Positions 16,635 through 25,404 of a DNA stretch of 42,890 nucleotides are shown piece after piece. The translations under genes were made by a program, and so were the position numbers. Under the pieces are notes generated by a model. The model was not told where the DNA came from. It saw only the letters and a list, made by a program, of their open reading frames with translations, and did not search any database. The stretch spans positions 1-42,890 of the forward strand of contig JAAZLY010000166.1 in the NCBI GenBank assembly GCA_012799115.1, in the 5' to 3' direction. The stretch is from Bacillota bacterium (GTDB lineage Bacteria > Bacillota > Limnochordia > Darwinibacteriales > Darwinibacteriaceae). Every line of letters starts with the position of its first letter. Within the stretch, counting starts at the first letter, position 1.

Positions 16635-18125
16635 TCACCTCGAACTTTCCATAGCTTTTAAGGGCGATGTCTTCATTACAATAGCCGTGGGATAAATACT
16701 TGAGACGATGCCCACAACCAATATCACGACAAAGGATAGGATCACTGACGAGACAGACAACTCTGGACGCAGGACCGGACCACCATAGATGATCTCAACG
16801 AACATGTTGCCGGCCTCAAGTCCGATTCTGTTTAGAATAAACAGAACCAATGAACCTAGAACAACTCCGATGGTACCTGCAATCCCCGAGAGAATCAGGG
16901 TCTCCCAAACGACCATGCGACGTACAAAACCCTTCTGTGCACCAATGGCACGCATGGTTCCGATCTCGCCCATCCTTTCCGTAACAGAAATGACCAAGGT
17001 GTTCATGATGATGATCACGGCTACAACAGCGATCAAGAAGACGACACCATTGAAGATGCCCTTAACTCCATTGGAGAGCTGAGCGATAGACCCGGCCGCT
17101 TGCATCCAATCTCTGGTCTGGGCTGGAATGTTGTGTTCAGCAAAGAACTTGGCAAAATCCACCTGAGCCTGTTTGAGATAGGACTCATCGGTCAAACGGA
17201 TTAAAAGGTATTGCCAGGCGCCAGTATCCTCCACATTGGATAGATCCCGCGATTCGGTCTCACCAAGTAGGGAAAACCAATAATCGTCCCCTATAGACTC
17301 CCCTTCTACCTCCACGGGTGCAAAGAGAGCATCAAGGGATCCAAAGGAGTCAAAAAGGCTCTCTTCATCGATAGCTCCTAGGAACGACTGTTCTTCGGGG
17401 CTCAAATCTACCGGTGCGGCGTGACCGACGACCATGCCCGCTAGAGCCCTCACGTTCGATACATCCATCAACGAGACCATATCAAGTTGTATGTTCGATT
17501 GCTTAAATTGGAAAATCCCCGCAATCTCCACTTCTCGAATACGCATGCCCGTGATTGTGCTGGCTGAGGTAAACAGAAGTTTGTCTCCAGGTCGTAAAGT
17601 AAATCCGATCTGCTTTTCGATCATCTCAGCAACCACTTTGTTCAGAAGGATACCCTGTTCACCCGGTCCCCAAAAGTCTCCTGCCAAGAGCTCCACATTA
17701 TCGGCGAACATTGCATGATAGTCGTCTGGCACAATGCCAAAAAGCTGGGTAATGCCAAGCATCTCATCTCCCCTAGACACCATGGCATTTGCCGAGAGCT
17801 GGGGATTGACCATCTCCACATAGGGAAGAGTTCTGGCATACTCTACAACTTCCGCATAGTCAGGAATTCTCGGAACAGCCCGCTCCATGGCCGTCATATC
17901 TTGAAAGCCGAAGAGCGTAAGGTAACCTTTGCTTTCACCTGTAATCATGAGATGACCGGTGTAGTTTTGAATATAGTAACGTTCAATGCCTGCCGCGGCC
18001 GAATCCATAAAGGAGTTACCCACCACAAGAACCATGATACCGATCATCATGATCAGGCCAATAATCAGCGTTTTGACTTTATGTTCACGCAAATTGCGCC
18101 AAGCAATGGTAAGGATGATTCTCAT
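16635..18125 (-). CDS. FtsX/LolE-type ABC transporter permease (first of pair)
   Basis: The 496-residue protein has the same architecture as the next gene: TIAWRNLREHKVK, a first helix about 18-38, a long extracytoplasmic domain to about 360, then helices near 363-385, 410-440 and 460-485, with the coupling motif ERMGEIGTMRAIGAQ. The two permeases are similar but clearly diverged, as expected for a LolC/LolE-like heterodimer. The ATG overlaps the ATPase stop (ATGA), with a GGTGGGG ribosome site. Proteins of this fold also occur in bacteriocin, macrolide and cell-division (FtsX) systems, so function rests on operon context. Confidence 0.87.
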   Translation of the reverse strand: MRIILTIAWRNLREHKVKTLIIGLIMMIGIMVLVVGNSFMDSAAAGIERYYIQNYTGHLMITGESKGYLTLFGFQDMTAMERAVPRIPDYAEVVEYARTLPYVEMVNPQLSANAMVSRGDEMLGITQLFGIVPDDYHAMFADNVELLAGDFWGPGEQGILLNKVVAEMIEKQIGFTLRPGDKLLFTSASTITGMRIREVEIAGIFQFKQSNIQLDMVSLMDVSNVRALAGMVVGHAAPVDLSPEEQSFLGAIDEESLFDSFGSLDALFAPVEVEGESIGDDYWFSLLGETESRDLSNVEDTGAWQYLLIRLTDESYLKQAQVDFAKFFAEHNIPAQTRDWMQAAGSIAQLSNGVKGIFNGVVFLIAVVAVIIIMNTLVISVTERMGEIGTMRAIGAQKGFVRRMVVWETLILSGIAGTIGVVLGSLVLFILNRIGLEAGNMFVEIIYGGPVLRPELSVSSVILSFVVILVVGIVSSIYPTAIVMKTSPLKAMESSR

Positions 18126-18835
18126 GACAAGTTCCCCACCTTGGCACTTCTTTTGGTATCTTCCACAACGAGACCATCGAGAAGTTGGATCACATGATCA
18201 GCAATATCCATAATCGTCCTATCATGCGTCGAAAAGATAAATGTCGTATTCAGCTCGGCATTCATCTTCTTCATGAGCTCAATAATGCTCTGCCCCGTCT
18301 TGGAGTCCAGATTCGCCGTTGGTTCGTCGGCCAAGACAATCTCCGGTTTCGTGGCTAAGGCCCTAGCAATAGCCACCCTTTGCCGCTGTCCTCCGGAAAG
18401 TTCGTTCGATTTGTGATGCATGTGATCGCCTAATCCAACGGCCTCCACGAGAAATTCGATCCACTCTCGGATCTCCTTCTTACTCCTTTTATCTTTACCT
18501 AATAGAAGTGGGAACTCGATATTCTCGTAGACATTAAGTACTGGAATCAGATTGAAGGATTGGAAGATAAAGCCCAAAGTCTCGTGGCGGAGCCTAGTCA
18601 AAGCCTTGTCCTTGAGACCATCCGTTACGGTTCCATTAATGCTCACAATCCCGTCAGTGGGTTGATCAATGCAACCAATGAGGTTTAGAATGGTTGACTT
18701 GCCTGATCCAGATGGTCCCACGATGGAGGCAAAGTCACCCTTTTCTATAGAAAAAGTCACACCGCGTACCGCGTGCACCTCTGCCTTACCAAGAGTGTAG
18801 ACCTTCTTCACATTTTCTAGCTCAACAATGCCCAT
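18122..18835 (-). CDS. LolD/MacB-type ABC transporter ATPase
   Basis: This is the ATP-binding subunit that powers the two adjacent permeases. The 237-residue protein has every motif: Walker A GPSGSGKST (40-48), Q-loop Gln92, signature LSGGQ (146-150), Walker B IVLADEPT (166-173) and the H-loop His204 in STHD. The FIFQSFNLIPVLN stretch is characteristic of the LolD/MacB/FtsE branch. The start is ATG 18835, supported by AAAGGAGAGG just upstream. An in-frame extension to 18967 runs through the leader and operator and is not believable as protein. It is the first gene of the five-gene operon. Confidence 0.93.
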   Translation of the reverse strand: MGIVELENVKKVYTLGKAEVHAVRGVTFSIEKGDFASIVGPSGSGKSTILNLIGCIDQPTDGIVSINGTVTDGLKDKALTRLRHETLGFIFQSFNLIPVLNVYENIEFPLLLGKDKRSKKEIREWIEFLVEAVGLGDHMHHKSNELSGGQRQRVAIARALATKPEIVLADEPTANLDSKTGQSIIELMKKMNAELNTTFIFSTHDRTIMDIADHVIQLLDGLVVEDTKRSAKVGNLS

Positions 18836-19025
18836 CTGAACCTCTCCTTTGCTACCTAGTACACCTAGTATACCCCTTTGGCTACGTTCATTCAATTCTT
18901 TACAATGTATAGTACTTCGCCATTTGTTATACTTGGGTTGTCCGTGACTCTTGCTGTCTACCGGCAACGGTGTACTAGTTATCTAGTGCACTAATATTGT
19001 ATAACATGCTTTCCTCGTTTGTCAA
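18836..19025 (-). promoter_or_regulatory. Promoter, operator and leader of the envelope (Lol-like) operon
   Basis: This is part of a 333-bp gene-free stretch (18836-19168). On the minus strand TTGACA (19025-19020) and TACAAT (19001-18996), 18 bp apart, form a promoter with a start near 18989. Directly downstream is a dyad: TGTACTAG (18971-18978), spacer TTAT, CTAGTGCA (18983-18990), with an exact 10-bp palindrome TAGTGCACTA at 18984-18993. Close to the ATPase ribosome site, ACCTAGTA is repeated with 9-bp period (18854-18861, 18863-18870), and CTAGTACACC (18856-18865) is the exact complement of 18969-18978. Such TGTAC/CTAG dyads resemble operators of GntR/YtrA-type repressors, which often control ABC operons; no such regulator is in the window. 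Confidence 0.6.
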
Positions 19026-19119
19026 CTTCTTTCAGCTCTACTTTTTGGCCCTATTTTCTGCTTTGTAGAGTAGAAGGGAAGAAGAATTCAGGTGGTAGTG
19101 AAAAAGTAAGACCATCTAG

Positions 19120-19155
19120 ATAAAAACCGGGTGTCCATGGTGGATCAACCCGGTT
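19120..19155 (-). terminator. Terminator of the Mrp-like operon
   Basis: Read on the minus strand, AACCGGGT (19155-19148) and ACCCGGTT (19132-19125) form an 8-bp stem followed by TTTTTA, 14 bp after the last Mrp gene. It insulates the antiporter operon from the downstream ABC operon. Confidence 0.88.
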
Positions 19156-19168
19156 ACAATCGCCTTTG

Positions 19169-21061
19169 TTACACTCCCGTTATCAAGACCGTAAGGTAAT
19201 ATAACGCCAGTGCAGCTAGGACCGTCAAAATGAGAAAGACATCTGTATTGAGATTGGAGAAGTTTAGGTTATTGAAAATTCCACCGCCTTCATAATCCAA
19301 TCTGCGGTTCACAACCATCAAGCGCCTATAGTAGCGTCGCAAGCCTCTGGTCACCAGCCTTGCAGGAGACTGATACATCTTACTTGCGCCGAGCTCCACC
19401 GCCTTATAGGCTTTAACAAACTGCCATCCCGCTACTTCTAGGCTAAGCCAGCCCGGCGGTTGGTAATGGAATAGATGGGTCTTCATGCCAAAGGCAAAGA
19501 AGGTTGCACCAATGGCTAGTGTAATCAGCATATCCCAGACAGCGGTACTCTCAAAGAAGCTGATATGGGTAAGATGACTGATATCAGATACTCCCGCAGC
19601 TAAAGTAGCAGGAATGACAAAGAGATTCAGGATCAACTGAGGTTGGGTACCAATGATCAACATAACCACGGCCAATAGGACCATCCCGGAGGCCAAGAAG
19701 GGTCCTTCCCCTGCTCCTTCCTTTAGCTTGGTCTTTTGCTTACCGAAAAACATGAGTCCAATCAACTTGACGAAGGATGCGGTGGTTCCGACACCCACAA
19801 GATTGAAGAAGCGCTCAGACCAAACCATGATTGGATTTCCTGAAAGAGCCACATCCAGAGCACTGTGATGGAGCAGGCTCTTACTAATAAATCCATTGAG
19901 ACCTGGGGTACCTGTAATGCCAAAAGCGGCAATGAGCATGCAGATTGCAGTTATCGGGTACTTCTTCCATAGGCCACCGAGCTTGTAGAGATTAAGCTCG
20001 CCTGTGCCCAAATAGATAATGCCTACACCCAAGAAAAGAGCGGACTTGAACAGTGCATGATTGAGAGAGTGGAAGATTGCCCCTGATACCCCATAGGCAC
20101 CTTGCCCTAAGACCAAGGCGGTACCAATACCGAGAATAATATAGCCCATCTGACTCACACTGTGGTAAGCCAGAAGACGCTTGGCATTCCCCTGCAAGAG
20201 GGCCAGACCGACACCTAGCAGCATGGTTGCAACACCAAGGATGACAACTAGAGTTCCAAGCCAGGGTACAAGACCTCCCAGACCCCAGTCAACGAGTTGC
20301 CCGGTGCGGATCATGCCATATGCGCCGGCCTTGATCAGAATTCCGGAAAGCAAGGCGCTACCCGGCGTCGGTGCCACAGGATGGGCCATCGGTAACCAAA
20401 TATGAACCGGAACCATACCCGCCTTGATACCAAAACCAAGGAAAAGCAGGATAACTGCCCAACCAAACAGAGCGGTGTCTGTTGGCAACAAAGCCGCAAT
20501 GCCTAGTTCAGTCGTCACTCCAGACACTAAGAGTAGGGCAATAGCTCCTGCGAGGCAAAGTCCGGCAGCGATACCGAGAAATAGATAGAAGTATCCAGCC
20601 CGCATGCTTTCTCGATCTCTGCGATGAATGACCCAGAAGAACGAAGCCACAGTCATGATCTCGAAGAAGAGTAACAGAGTCACGAAGTCACCGGCCAGAA
20701 ACACACCCTGGACAGCACCTAAGGTAATCAGATGGAAAACAGTGAAACTCAATGGACGTTCCTCGCGCTGCATATAGGTATACATGTAGATCCCTGTAAC
20801 CAGCCACACAAGAGCAGCAAAGAGTCCAAAGAGGGCCGATAGGCCGTCAAGGCGGAGGGTCGGCGTGAAAATCGATGATCCCCCCAATTGGCAGATTAGG
20901 GTTTCTCCACTCCTTTGTGCCAAGTAATTCATCATACTTCCAAGAAGGCTAAGGAATCCCACAGCAATGTTCAAGATCAATTGCCCCCGTAAGTCCTTAA
21001 AACAGGGCAACATAGCAGCACCCAAGAATGGAATGAGAATTAGGAATAAACTCCAATACAT
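19169..21061 (-). CDS. NuoL/HyfB-like antiporter subunit of the Mrp-like complex
   Basis: The 630-residue membrane protein belongs to the NuoL/M/N-MrpA/D antiporter superfamily. Key proton-path residues are kept: Glu134 in FFEIMTVAS, Lys213 in GFGIKAGMVPVHIWLP, then AHPVAPTPGSALLSG, HSVSQMGYIILG and NHALFKSALFLG. HPVAPTP is closest to the HyfB/HycC hydrogenase-4 branch. After about 14 helices it carries a C-terminal extension: a helix near 512-530, a charged amphipathic region (about 540-590) and a last helix (about 608-628), reminiscent of the NuoL lateral helix. Start ATG 21061 has GGAGGTGAAGG upstream. It is the last gene of the operon and may stand in for the N-terminal part of MrpA. Confidence 0.88.
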   Translation of the reverse strand: MYWSLFLILIPFLGAAMLPCFKDLRGQLILNIAVGFLSLLGSMMNYLAQRSGETLICQLGGSSIFTPTLRLDGLSALFGLFAALVWLVTGIYMYTYMQREERPLSFTVFHLITLGAVQGVFLAGDFVTLLLFFEIMTVASFFWVIHRRDRESMRAGYFYLFLGIAAGLCLAGAIALLLVSGVTTELGIAALLPTDTALFGWAVILLFLGFGIKAGMVPVHIWLPMAHPVAPTPGSALLSGILIKAGAYGMIRTGQLVDWGLGGLVPWLGTLVVILGVATMLLGVGLALLQGNAKRLLAYHSVSQMGYIILGIGTALVLGQGAYGVSGAIFHSLNHALFKSALFLGVGIIYLGTGELNLYKLGGLWKKYPITAICMLIAAFGITGTPGLNGFISKSLLHHSALDVALSGNPIMVWSERFFNLVGVGTTASFVKLIGLMFFGKQKTKLKEGAGEGPFLASGMVLLAVVMLIIGTQPQLILNLFVIPATLAAGVSDISHLTHISFFESTAVWDMLITLAIGATFFAFGMKTHLFHYQPPGWLSLEVAGWQFVKAYKAVELGASKMYQSPARLVTRGLRRYYRRLMVVNRRLDYEGGGIFNNLNFSNLNTDVFLILTVLAALALYYLTVLITGV

Positions 21062-21079
21062 AGATTCACCTTCACCTCC

Positions 21080-22540
21080 CTACAAGATAAAGAACTGGTT
21101 AACCACGGCATGAACTAAGGGCCAAGTGAGTCCGGGCCACAGACCCAGAACAACTCCGAGAATCGCTAAAACCAAGGTTGGAGCCAACATCAGCCACACC
21201 AACCTAGTCCTCTTGCGCGGTAAGAGTTCAGATTGCCCCGAAAAAGCAGACACCGTTATGGGAATAAAGTAGAAAGCGTTAAGAATTCCGCTCACCAACA
21301 AAACGACCAACAGAGGCCAAGAACCAGTGACGAGGCTGCCTCGAAGGAGATAGTACTTGCTCCAAAATCCGCTCAAGGGCAACATGCCAATCATTCCTAG
21401 ACTGATAAGCCCAAAACTTCCCATTGTCAAAGGTAGGACACGTCCCACTCCCGATAGCTCACTCACCTTCAAATACCCTGTCTCCTCTGCCACAATCCCA
21501 GCTGAGAAGAAGAGTACGATTTTGAGCGTCGAATGAAAAATCATGTGCAAAATTGCGCCTGCCAGGGCCAGAGGATGGAGCAAAAAGGCCCCGAGCAAGA
21601 TGTATGCCAACTGGCTAATCGTCGAATAGGCCAAACGCCTCTTTAGAACATCTTGCCGAAGTGCGATTAAGGATCCCATAAGAATCGTAATGGAGCAAAT
21701 TAACAGCAGGAACGGACGTACCCCCATACTCTGAACAAGATCGGCTCCAAAGACCGAATACACCGTACGCAAAATGCCAAAGACACCAGCGTTGACAACG
21801 GCCACCGCGTGTAACAGTGCACTCACGGGCGTAGGTGCCACCATAGCCGCAGGTAGCCAGCCATGGAGGGGCATGATTGCCGCCTTGACTCCAAAACCGA
21901 GCAAGAACAGAAAGAATATGACGACCAGTCGCCCTAGGGGCAACCCAGCTAGTGCAGTGGGTAAACTGGCAAAATCAAGGATGCCACCCGTCCCAAACGC
22001 AAGCATGACAATACCAGCTAAAATGAAACTAGCCCCAACCAAGCTATACTTGATGTACTTGGTACCAGCTTGCAGTGCATCCTTAGTACCACTGTGTACA
22101 ACTAAAGGATACGTAGCAAATGTGAGTAACTCATAGAACAAGTAAAACGTAAAGAGGTTGCCCGAAAAGGCCAGACCCAGAGTAATCCCGGCCGATAACA
22201 GGAAAAAGGTGAAATACTGTTTCTGTTTATCATCGCCGTGCAGATAACCTATGGAGTAGACGCTAGCAAAGACCCAGAGAGTTGATGCAATCAGCCCATA
22301 GGTCAAACCCAGAGGATCAACTGCAAGCTTCAGGCTTAGCGAGGCTATCGCCAAGCTAATCTCGGGGTACACGCCCGAGGGAATGGCGAAGCCCAAGTGC
22401 CAGACCAGAATCATGCCAAGAAGTGCAGATCCGACCACAACACCATTGCGTAGGCCTTTTTCCTCTCTAGAAAGAAGTGCGACCGCAAGAGATCCAAGGG
22501 CGGTACTCAGAATTGCAGCAATAACAAAGGCAATACTCAC
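21080..22540 (-). CDS. MrpD/NuoM-like antiporter subunit (second copy)
   Basis: This 486-residue polytopic membrane protein of the MrpA/MrpD/NuoL superfamily is predicted to move H+ or Na+. Conserved residues are Glu137 (LFYELLTFATYP), Lys219 (GFGVKAAIMPLHGWLP), TPVSALLHAVAVV, YSTISQLAYILLG, and HSTLKIVLFF in place of the usual HALxKALLF. I place the start at GTG 22540: it has GGGGGG 7 nt upstream and overlaps the previous stop by one base (TAGTG). ATG 22555 has no ribosome site. It differs from its upstream paralogue throughout, so it is not a recent duplicate. It precedes the NuoL-like gene by 18 nt. Confidence 0.87.
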   Translation of the reverse strand: MSIAFVIAAILSTALGSLAVALLSREEKGLRNGVVVGSALLGMILVWHLGFAIPSGVYPEISLAIASLSLKLAVDPLGLTYGLIASTLWVFASVYSIGYLHGDDKQKQYFTFFLLSAGITLGLAFSGNLFTFYLFYELLTFATYPLVVHSGTKDALQAGTKYIKYSLVGASFILAGIVMLAFGTGGILDFASLPTALAGLPLGRLVVIFFLFLLGFGVKAAIMPLHGWLPAAMVAPTPVSALLHAVAVVNAGVFGILRTVYSVFGADLVQSMGVRPFLLLICSITILMGSLIALRQDVLKRRLAYSTISQLAYILLGAFLLHPLALAGAILHMIFHSTLKIVLFFSAGIVAEETGYLKVSELSGVGRVLPLTMGSFGLISLGMIGMLPLSGFWSKYYLLRGSLVTGSWPLLVVLLVSGILNAFYFIPITVSAFSGQSELLPRKRTRLVWLMLAPTLVLAILGVVLGLWPGLTWPLVHAVVNQFFIL

Positions 22541-24045
22541 TATAATACCCCCCATCGCAACAATGTCGCGGCAGCTTTTTGAGCGAGTTGCAGGACCTGG
22601 TGGGGAAATACACCAACCACAAGGACGAGAGCTGCCAAGAAGACCATCGCCACAAGTTGGACAGACGGCGCTTCGTCTTTAGCCGGAGTGGGCGTCGGAC
22701 GTACGAAAAGGGCCGTACGCAAAACGGGAAGCAGATAGGCGGCTGCTAAGAGACTACCCGCAACGAGTACGAGCACAGCAAGATAGTTGCCTTTGGCTAA
22801 AGCCCCGAGAAGCAGCTGCCATTTGCTTACAAAACCAGAAAACAGAGGAATGCCAATCATGGACAATGAGCCTATGGCAAATACACCTAGAGTAACAGGC
22901 ATTTTAAAGCCGATCCCTGCCATCTCACTAATTCGGGTCTTACCCGTCCGCTTGATCATCGCACCAGCAGCCAAGAACAACAACGCCTTCGTTAGAGCAT
23001 GGCTCAAGATGTGCATAAAGCTCCCTGTGAGACCGTGAATATTACCCAGACCAATTCCCAAGAAAATGTAGCCCACTTGAGAGACAGTAGAGAAAGCTAA
23101 GCGACGTTTTAACTCGTCTTGAGCCAAAGCAAACAAGGCCCCAGCAACAATAGCCCCCATGCCCAGGAGAGTGAGGATAGCCGTAATCGGGAGTTCCCAG
23201 ATTATCTGGGCCCCTACACCAACGTAAAATATCTTTAGGAGAGCAATAATGTACCCCTTAATGGCCAGCGAAGACAATATTGCGCTGGAAGGTGAGATGG
23301 CCGTGGAGTGAGCATCCGGCAACCAGACATGAAGGGGAAACAAGGCAGATTTCACTCCAAAGCCTACCGTAAAGAAGCTCAAAGCAACCCACAGAGCGGT
23401 CGGATAGTTCTGCCATGTCAGACGCAACGTTTGCCCGATATAATTCAGGTTAAGGTTGCCAGTCAATACAAAGAGGAAGCCAATTCCCAGTAAGACAAAG
23501 CCAGAGCCAATCGTGGCTAACATCAAGTACTTGAACGTGGCCGCCACGGACGCCGAGTCATTACGGGCAGAAACTATGGCGCAGCTTGCAATGGTTGCTA
23601 CTTCCACCATCACATAAATGTTGAAGATATCGCCGGTTATCGCCAGACCGCATAATGCAGCAACTAGGAGCAGAAACAAGGTCAAGAACCAGGCCGCCCT
23701 AGAACGGCTACCAACTTCCGCAACCAAGTCGTAGGAGGCATAGAGCATAATGGGGGTTGCCACAAGACCAATGGTAATTAAGAAGAATCCGGAGACAGCA
23801 TCTAAGGAAAGCTCAATGCCCCAAGGTGCAGCCCAGCCACCAACAGCATAGGTGAAGGAACCATGATTCAAAATTCCTTGACCTAGGTATATTCCTCCCG
23901 ATAATGCCAGAGCGATCATGAAGACAGCAAAAAACTCTGCAAAACGAAATCGCCGAATCTTGGTCAAAAGGGGCATCACATAGGCAGAAGAGAGCAAGGC
24001 GACCACAATTAGGACTGGTAGATTATCACGAACCACTAGTGACAT
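22540..24045 (-). CDS. mrpD: MrpD-like antiporter subunit (first copy)
   Basis: The 501-residue antiporter-type subunit has Glu148 (YVMVEVATIASC), Lys232 (FGVKSALFPLHVWLPDAHS), SPSSAILSSLAIKGY, FSTVSQVGYIFLG, and His349/Lys353 in SHALTKALLFLAAG. This pattern and its position after the MrpC gene match MrpD/MbhH. The start ATG 24045 (GAGGTGGGGG upstream) overlaps mrpC by 20 nt; ATG 24060 is in frame with a weaker site. In Mrp complexes MrpD, with MrpA, forms the ion-translocating core. Confidence 0.9.
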   Translation of the reverse strand: MSLVVRDNLPVLIVVALLSSAYVMPLLTKIRRFRFAEFFAVFMIALALSGGIYLGQGILNHGSFTYAVGGWAAPWGIELSLDAVSGFFLITIGLVATPIMLYASYDLVAEVGSRSRAAWFLTLFLLLVAALCGLAITGDIFNIYVMVEVATIASCAIVSARNDSASVAATFKYLMLATIGSGFVLLGIGFLFVLTGNLNLNYIGQTLRLTWQNYPTALWVALSFFTVGFGVKSALFPLHVWLPDAHSTAISPSSAILSSLAIKGYIIALLKIFYVGVGAQIIWELPITAILTLLGMGAIVAGALFALAQDELKRRLAFSTVSQVGYIFLGIGLGNIHGLTGSFMHILSHALTKALLFLAAGAMIKRTGKTRISEMAGIGFKMPVTLGVFAIGSLSMIGIPLFSGFVSKWQLLLGALAKGNYLAVLVLVAGSLLAAAYLLPVLRTALFVRPTPTPAKDEAPSVQLVAMVFLAALVLVVGVFPHQVLQLAQKAAATLLRWGVL

Positions 24046-24433
24046 CGGCCCCCACCTCATTTCCTAGTCTTGTTAGCCTTGCAATTTCCCTAGCATCTAC
24101 TGTCCCATACGAGCGATATAACTTCATGATTAGGGCGAGGGACAGAGCGGTCACACTTACGCTAACCACAATACCGGTCAACATCAGAGCCTGTGGTAAG
24201 GGATGCACATAGACAAGATCCGAATTGGCTAGATCTAAAACCGGGGCTACCCCACCTCTTACATTACCCGCGGCAATGAACAAGACATAGATGCTCCCTT
24301 CCATGATATTGATGCCAATGACTTTCTTAAACAAGTTAGAGTGAGTCAAAATGGTATAAACACCGATGGCAAATAAGGCTAATGCAAAAACATAGGGATA
24401 ATTCTGTACTATACGGCTCCCAAACTCACCCAT
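24026..24433 (-). CDS. mrpC: Mrp antiporter subunit C (NuoK-like)
   Basis: The 135-residue protein has three helices (about 15-33, 43-60 and 82-103), as in MrpC/MnhC/NuoK. Typical stretches are FALALFAIGVYTILTHSNLFKKVIG, read in part as GVYTILTHSNL and KVIGINIMEGSIYVLF, followed by DPLPQALMLTGIVV-like HPLPQALMLTGIVVS. The Glu in the second helix (NIMEGS) corresponds to the conserved NuoK-type carboxylate. The C-terminal tail (about 108-135) is cytosolic. GAGGAGG lies 6 nt upstream of the ATG, across the mrpB stop. Confidence 0.92.
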   Translation of the reverse strand: MGEFGSRIVQNYPYVFALALFAIGVYTILTHSNLFKKVIGINIMEGSIYVLFIAAGNVRGGVAPVLDLANSDLVYVHPLPQALMLTGIVVSVSVTALSLALIMKLYRSYGTVDAREIARLTRLGNEVGADVTSGS

Positions 24434-24434
24434 T

Positions 24435-24860
24435 CTAATCCTCCTCTTCCATTAGCTCGAGAAACAAGGTTACCATGGTACTAGCTACCTTCAGGCCAAC
24501 ACCAAGCGTGATCAAGAGAATCAGGCCGCCCGAATAGAGACTACCTGGTTGTCCCACAGGAACCCCCGCTCCCTTGTTCATCAAAAAGCTTGCTCCTCGC
24601 AAAATTCCCACAAGTCCCATCGCTCCATACCAAAGCGCTCCAAAGGACTCTATCAAAGCCATGAGCCTCTCAGAGATCTTCTCCTCACCACGTTCAGTGC
24701 CAAAAACCAGATTAAAGGCAATAATCGATAGACCTGTGATGATCCCACCAGAAAAGCTGCCACCAGGGGAAAGATGACCGTGGAAGATGACGTAGAGACC
24801 TAGCATTGTCACAAAGGGCAACACTAGAGCTACCATCCGTTTTAGGACAAAGTCTCTCAC
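24435..24860 (-). CDS. mrpB: Mrp antiporter subunit B (MnhB/MbhF-like)
   Basis: The 141-residue protein has four helices and the MnhB signature GHLSPGGSFSGGIITG near residue 28, with LYSGGLILLITLGVGLK in the last third. It is an accessory membrane subunit of Mrp-type antiporters. GTG 24860 overlaps the MbhE-like stop (GTGA), showing translational coupling. Confidence 0.92.
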   Translation of the reverse strand: MRDFVLKRMVALVLPFVTMLGLYVIFHGHLSPGGSFSGGIITGLSIIAFNLVFGTERGEEKISERLMALIESFGALWYGAMGLVGILRGASFLMNKGAGVPVGQPGSLYSGGLILLITLGVGLKVASTMVTLFLELMEEED

Positions 24861-25150
24861 CCTTGCTCACCCTTTCCAGTCGAGCCCTTCTTTAGGACCA
24901 TAAACACCGCGATAACAGCAGTAAATAAGACAGTCGTTTCAATCAATGTATCGTAAGCACGGTAGTCAATGACAATCGCTGCTACCATGTTCAAGGCCCC
25001 AGTATCACCTAGAGTGCCATGAACGTAGCGCTCTGCCACTTCATTTTGAGCTGGTGTGTCGGGAGAACCGTATAAAGGTAGCTCCGAAATGGCGACAAGC
25101 ATTACCAGACCAATGCAGACCAAGAGGACGATTGCTACTTTGTTCGCCAT
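24857..25150 (-). CDS. MbhE-like subunit (equivalent to a C-terminal piece of MrpA)
   Basis: The 97-residue protein has one N-terminal helix (4-21), then the conserved region RYVHGTLGDTGALNMVAAIV and DYRAYDTLIETTVLFTA, followed by a second helix. These sequences define the MbhE domain, which is fused to the C terminus of MrpA in Bacillus-type Mrp but is a separate gene in membrane-bound hydrogenase (Mbh) clusters. AAAGGTGG precedes ATG 25150, 2 nt after the MbhD-like stop. Confidence 0.9.
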   Translation of the reverse strand: MANKVAIVLLVCIGLVMLVAISELPLYGSPDTPAQNEVAERYVHGTLGDTGALNMVAAIVIDYRAYDTLIETTVLFTAVIAVFMVLKKGSTGKGEQG

Positions 25151-25152
25151 AT

Positions 25153-25404
25153 CTATTCCACCTTTCTCCCAATCTTGCTGATCACCGCGATCATAAGCGT
25201 AGTCATGCCAATTCCAGCGGCCGCTTCGGTAATGGCCAGATCAGGTGCACTCATCAGTAGCCAGATCAACGCGATCGCTACGCTGTATGCCCCAAGGAGA
25301 ATGGCGGCATAAATCAAGTCCTTAACGTAAGACACCGCAATGGCGACCACAACCAAGAACGTAAGAAAAATGACATTCAATAAATCAGCGATGTTCGGAC
25401 TCAT
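25153..25404 (-). CDS. MbhD-like subunit (DUF4040; C-terminal piece of MrpA)
   Basis: The 83-residue protein has three helices and the MbhD signature SAPDLAITEAAAGIGM in its second half, including the buried Glu thought to matter for ion movement. It is another part of MrpA encoded separately. ATG 25404 overlaps the MrpG stop (ATGA). Confidence 0.9.
   Translation of the reverse strand: MSPNIADLLNVIFLTFLVVVAIAVSYVKDLIYAAILLGAYSVAIALIWLLMSAPDLAITEAAAGIGMTTLMIAVISKIGRKVE

Noticed and set aside
18836..18967. N-terminal extension of the ABC ATPase to 18967
   Set aside because: It would translate through the operator region, has no family similarity and the strong ribosome site is at the 18835 start.
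22540..24045. Recent gene duplication between the two MrpD-like genes
   Set aside because: They share only family motifs; no stretch of near-identical sequence was seen, so the divergence is old.
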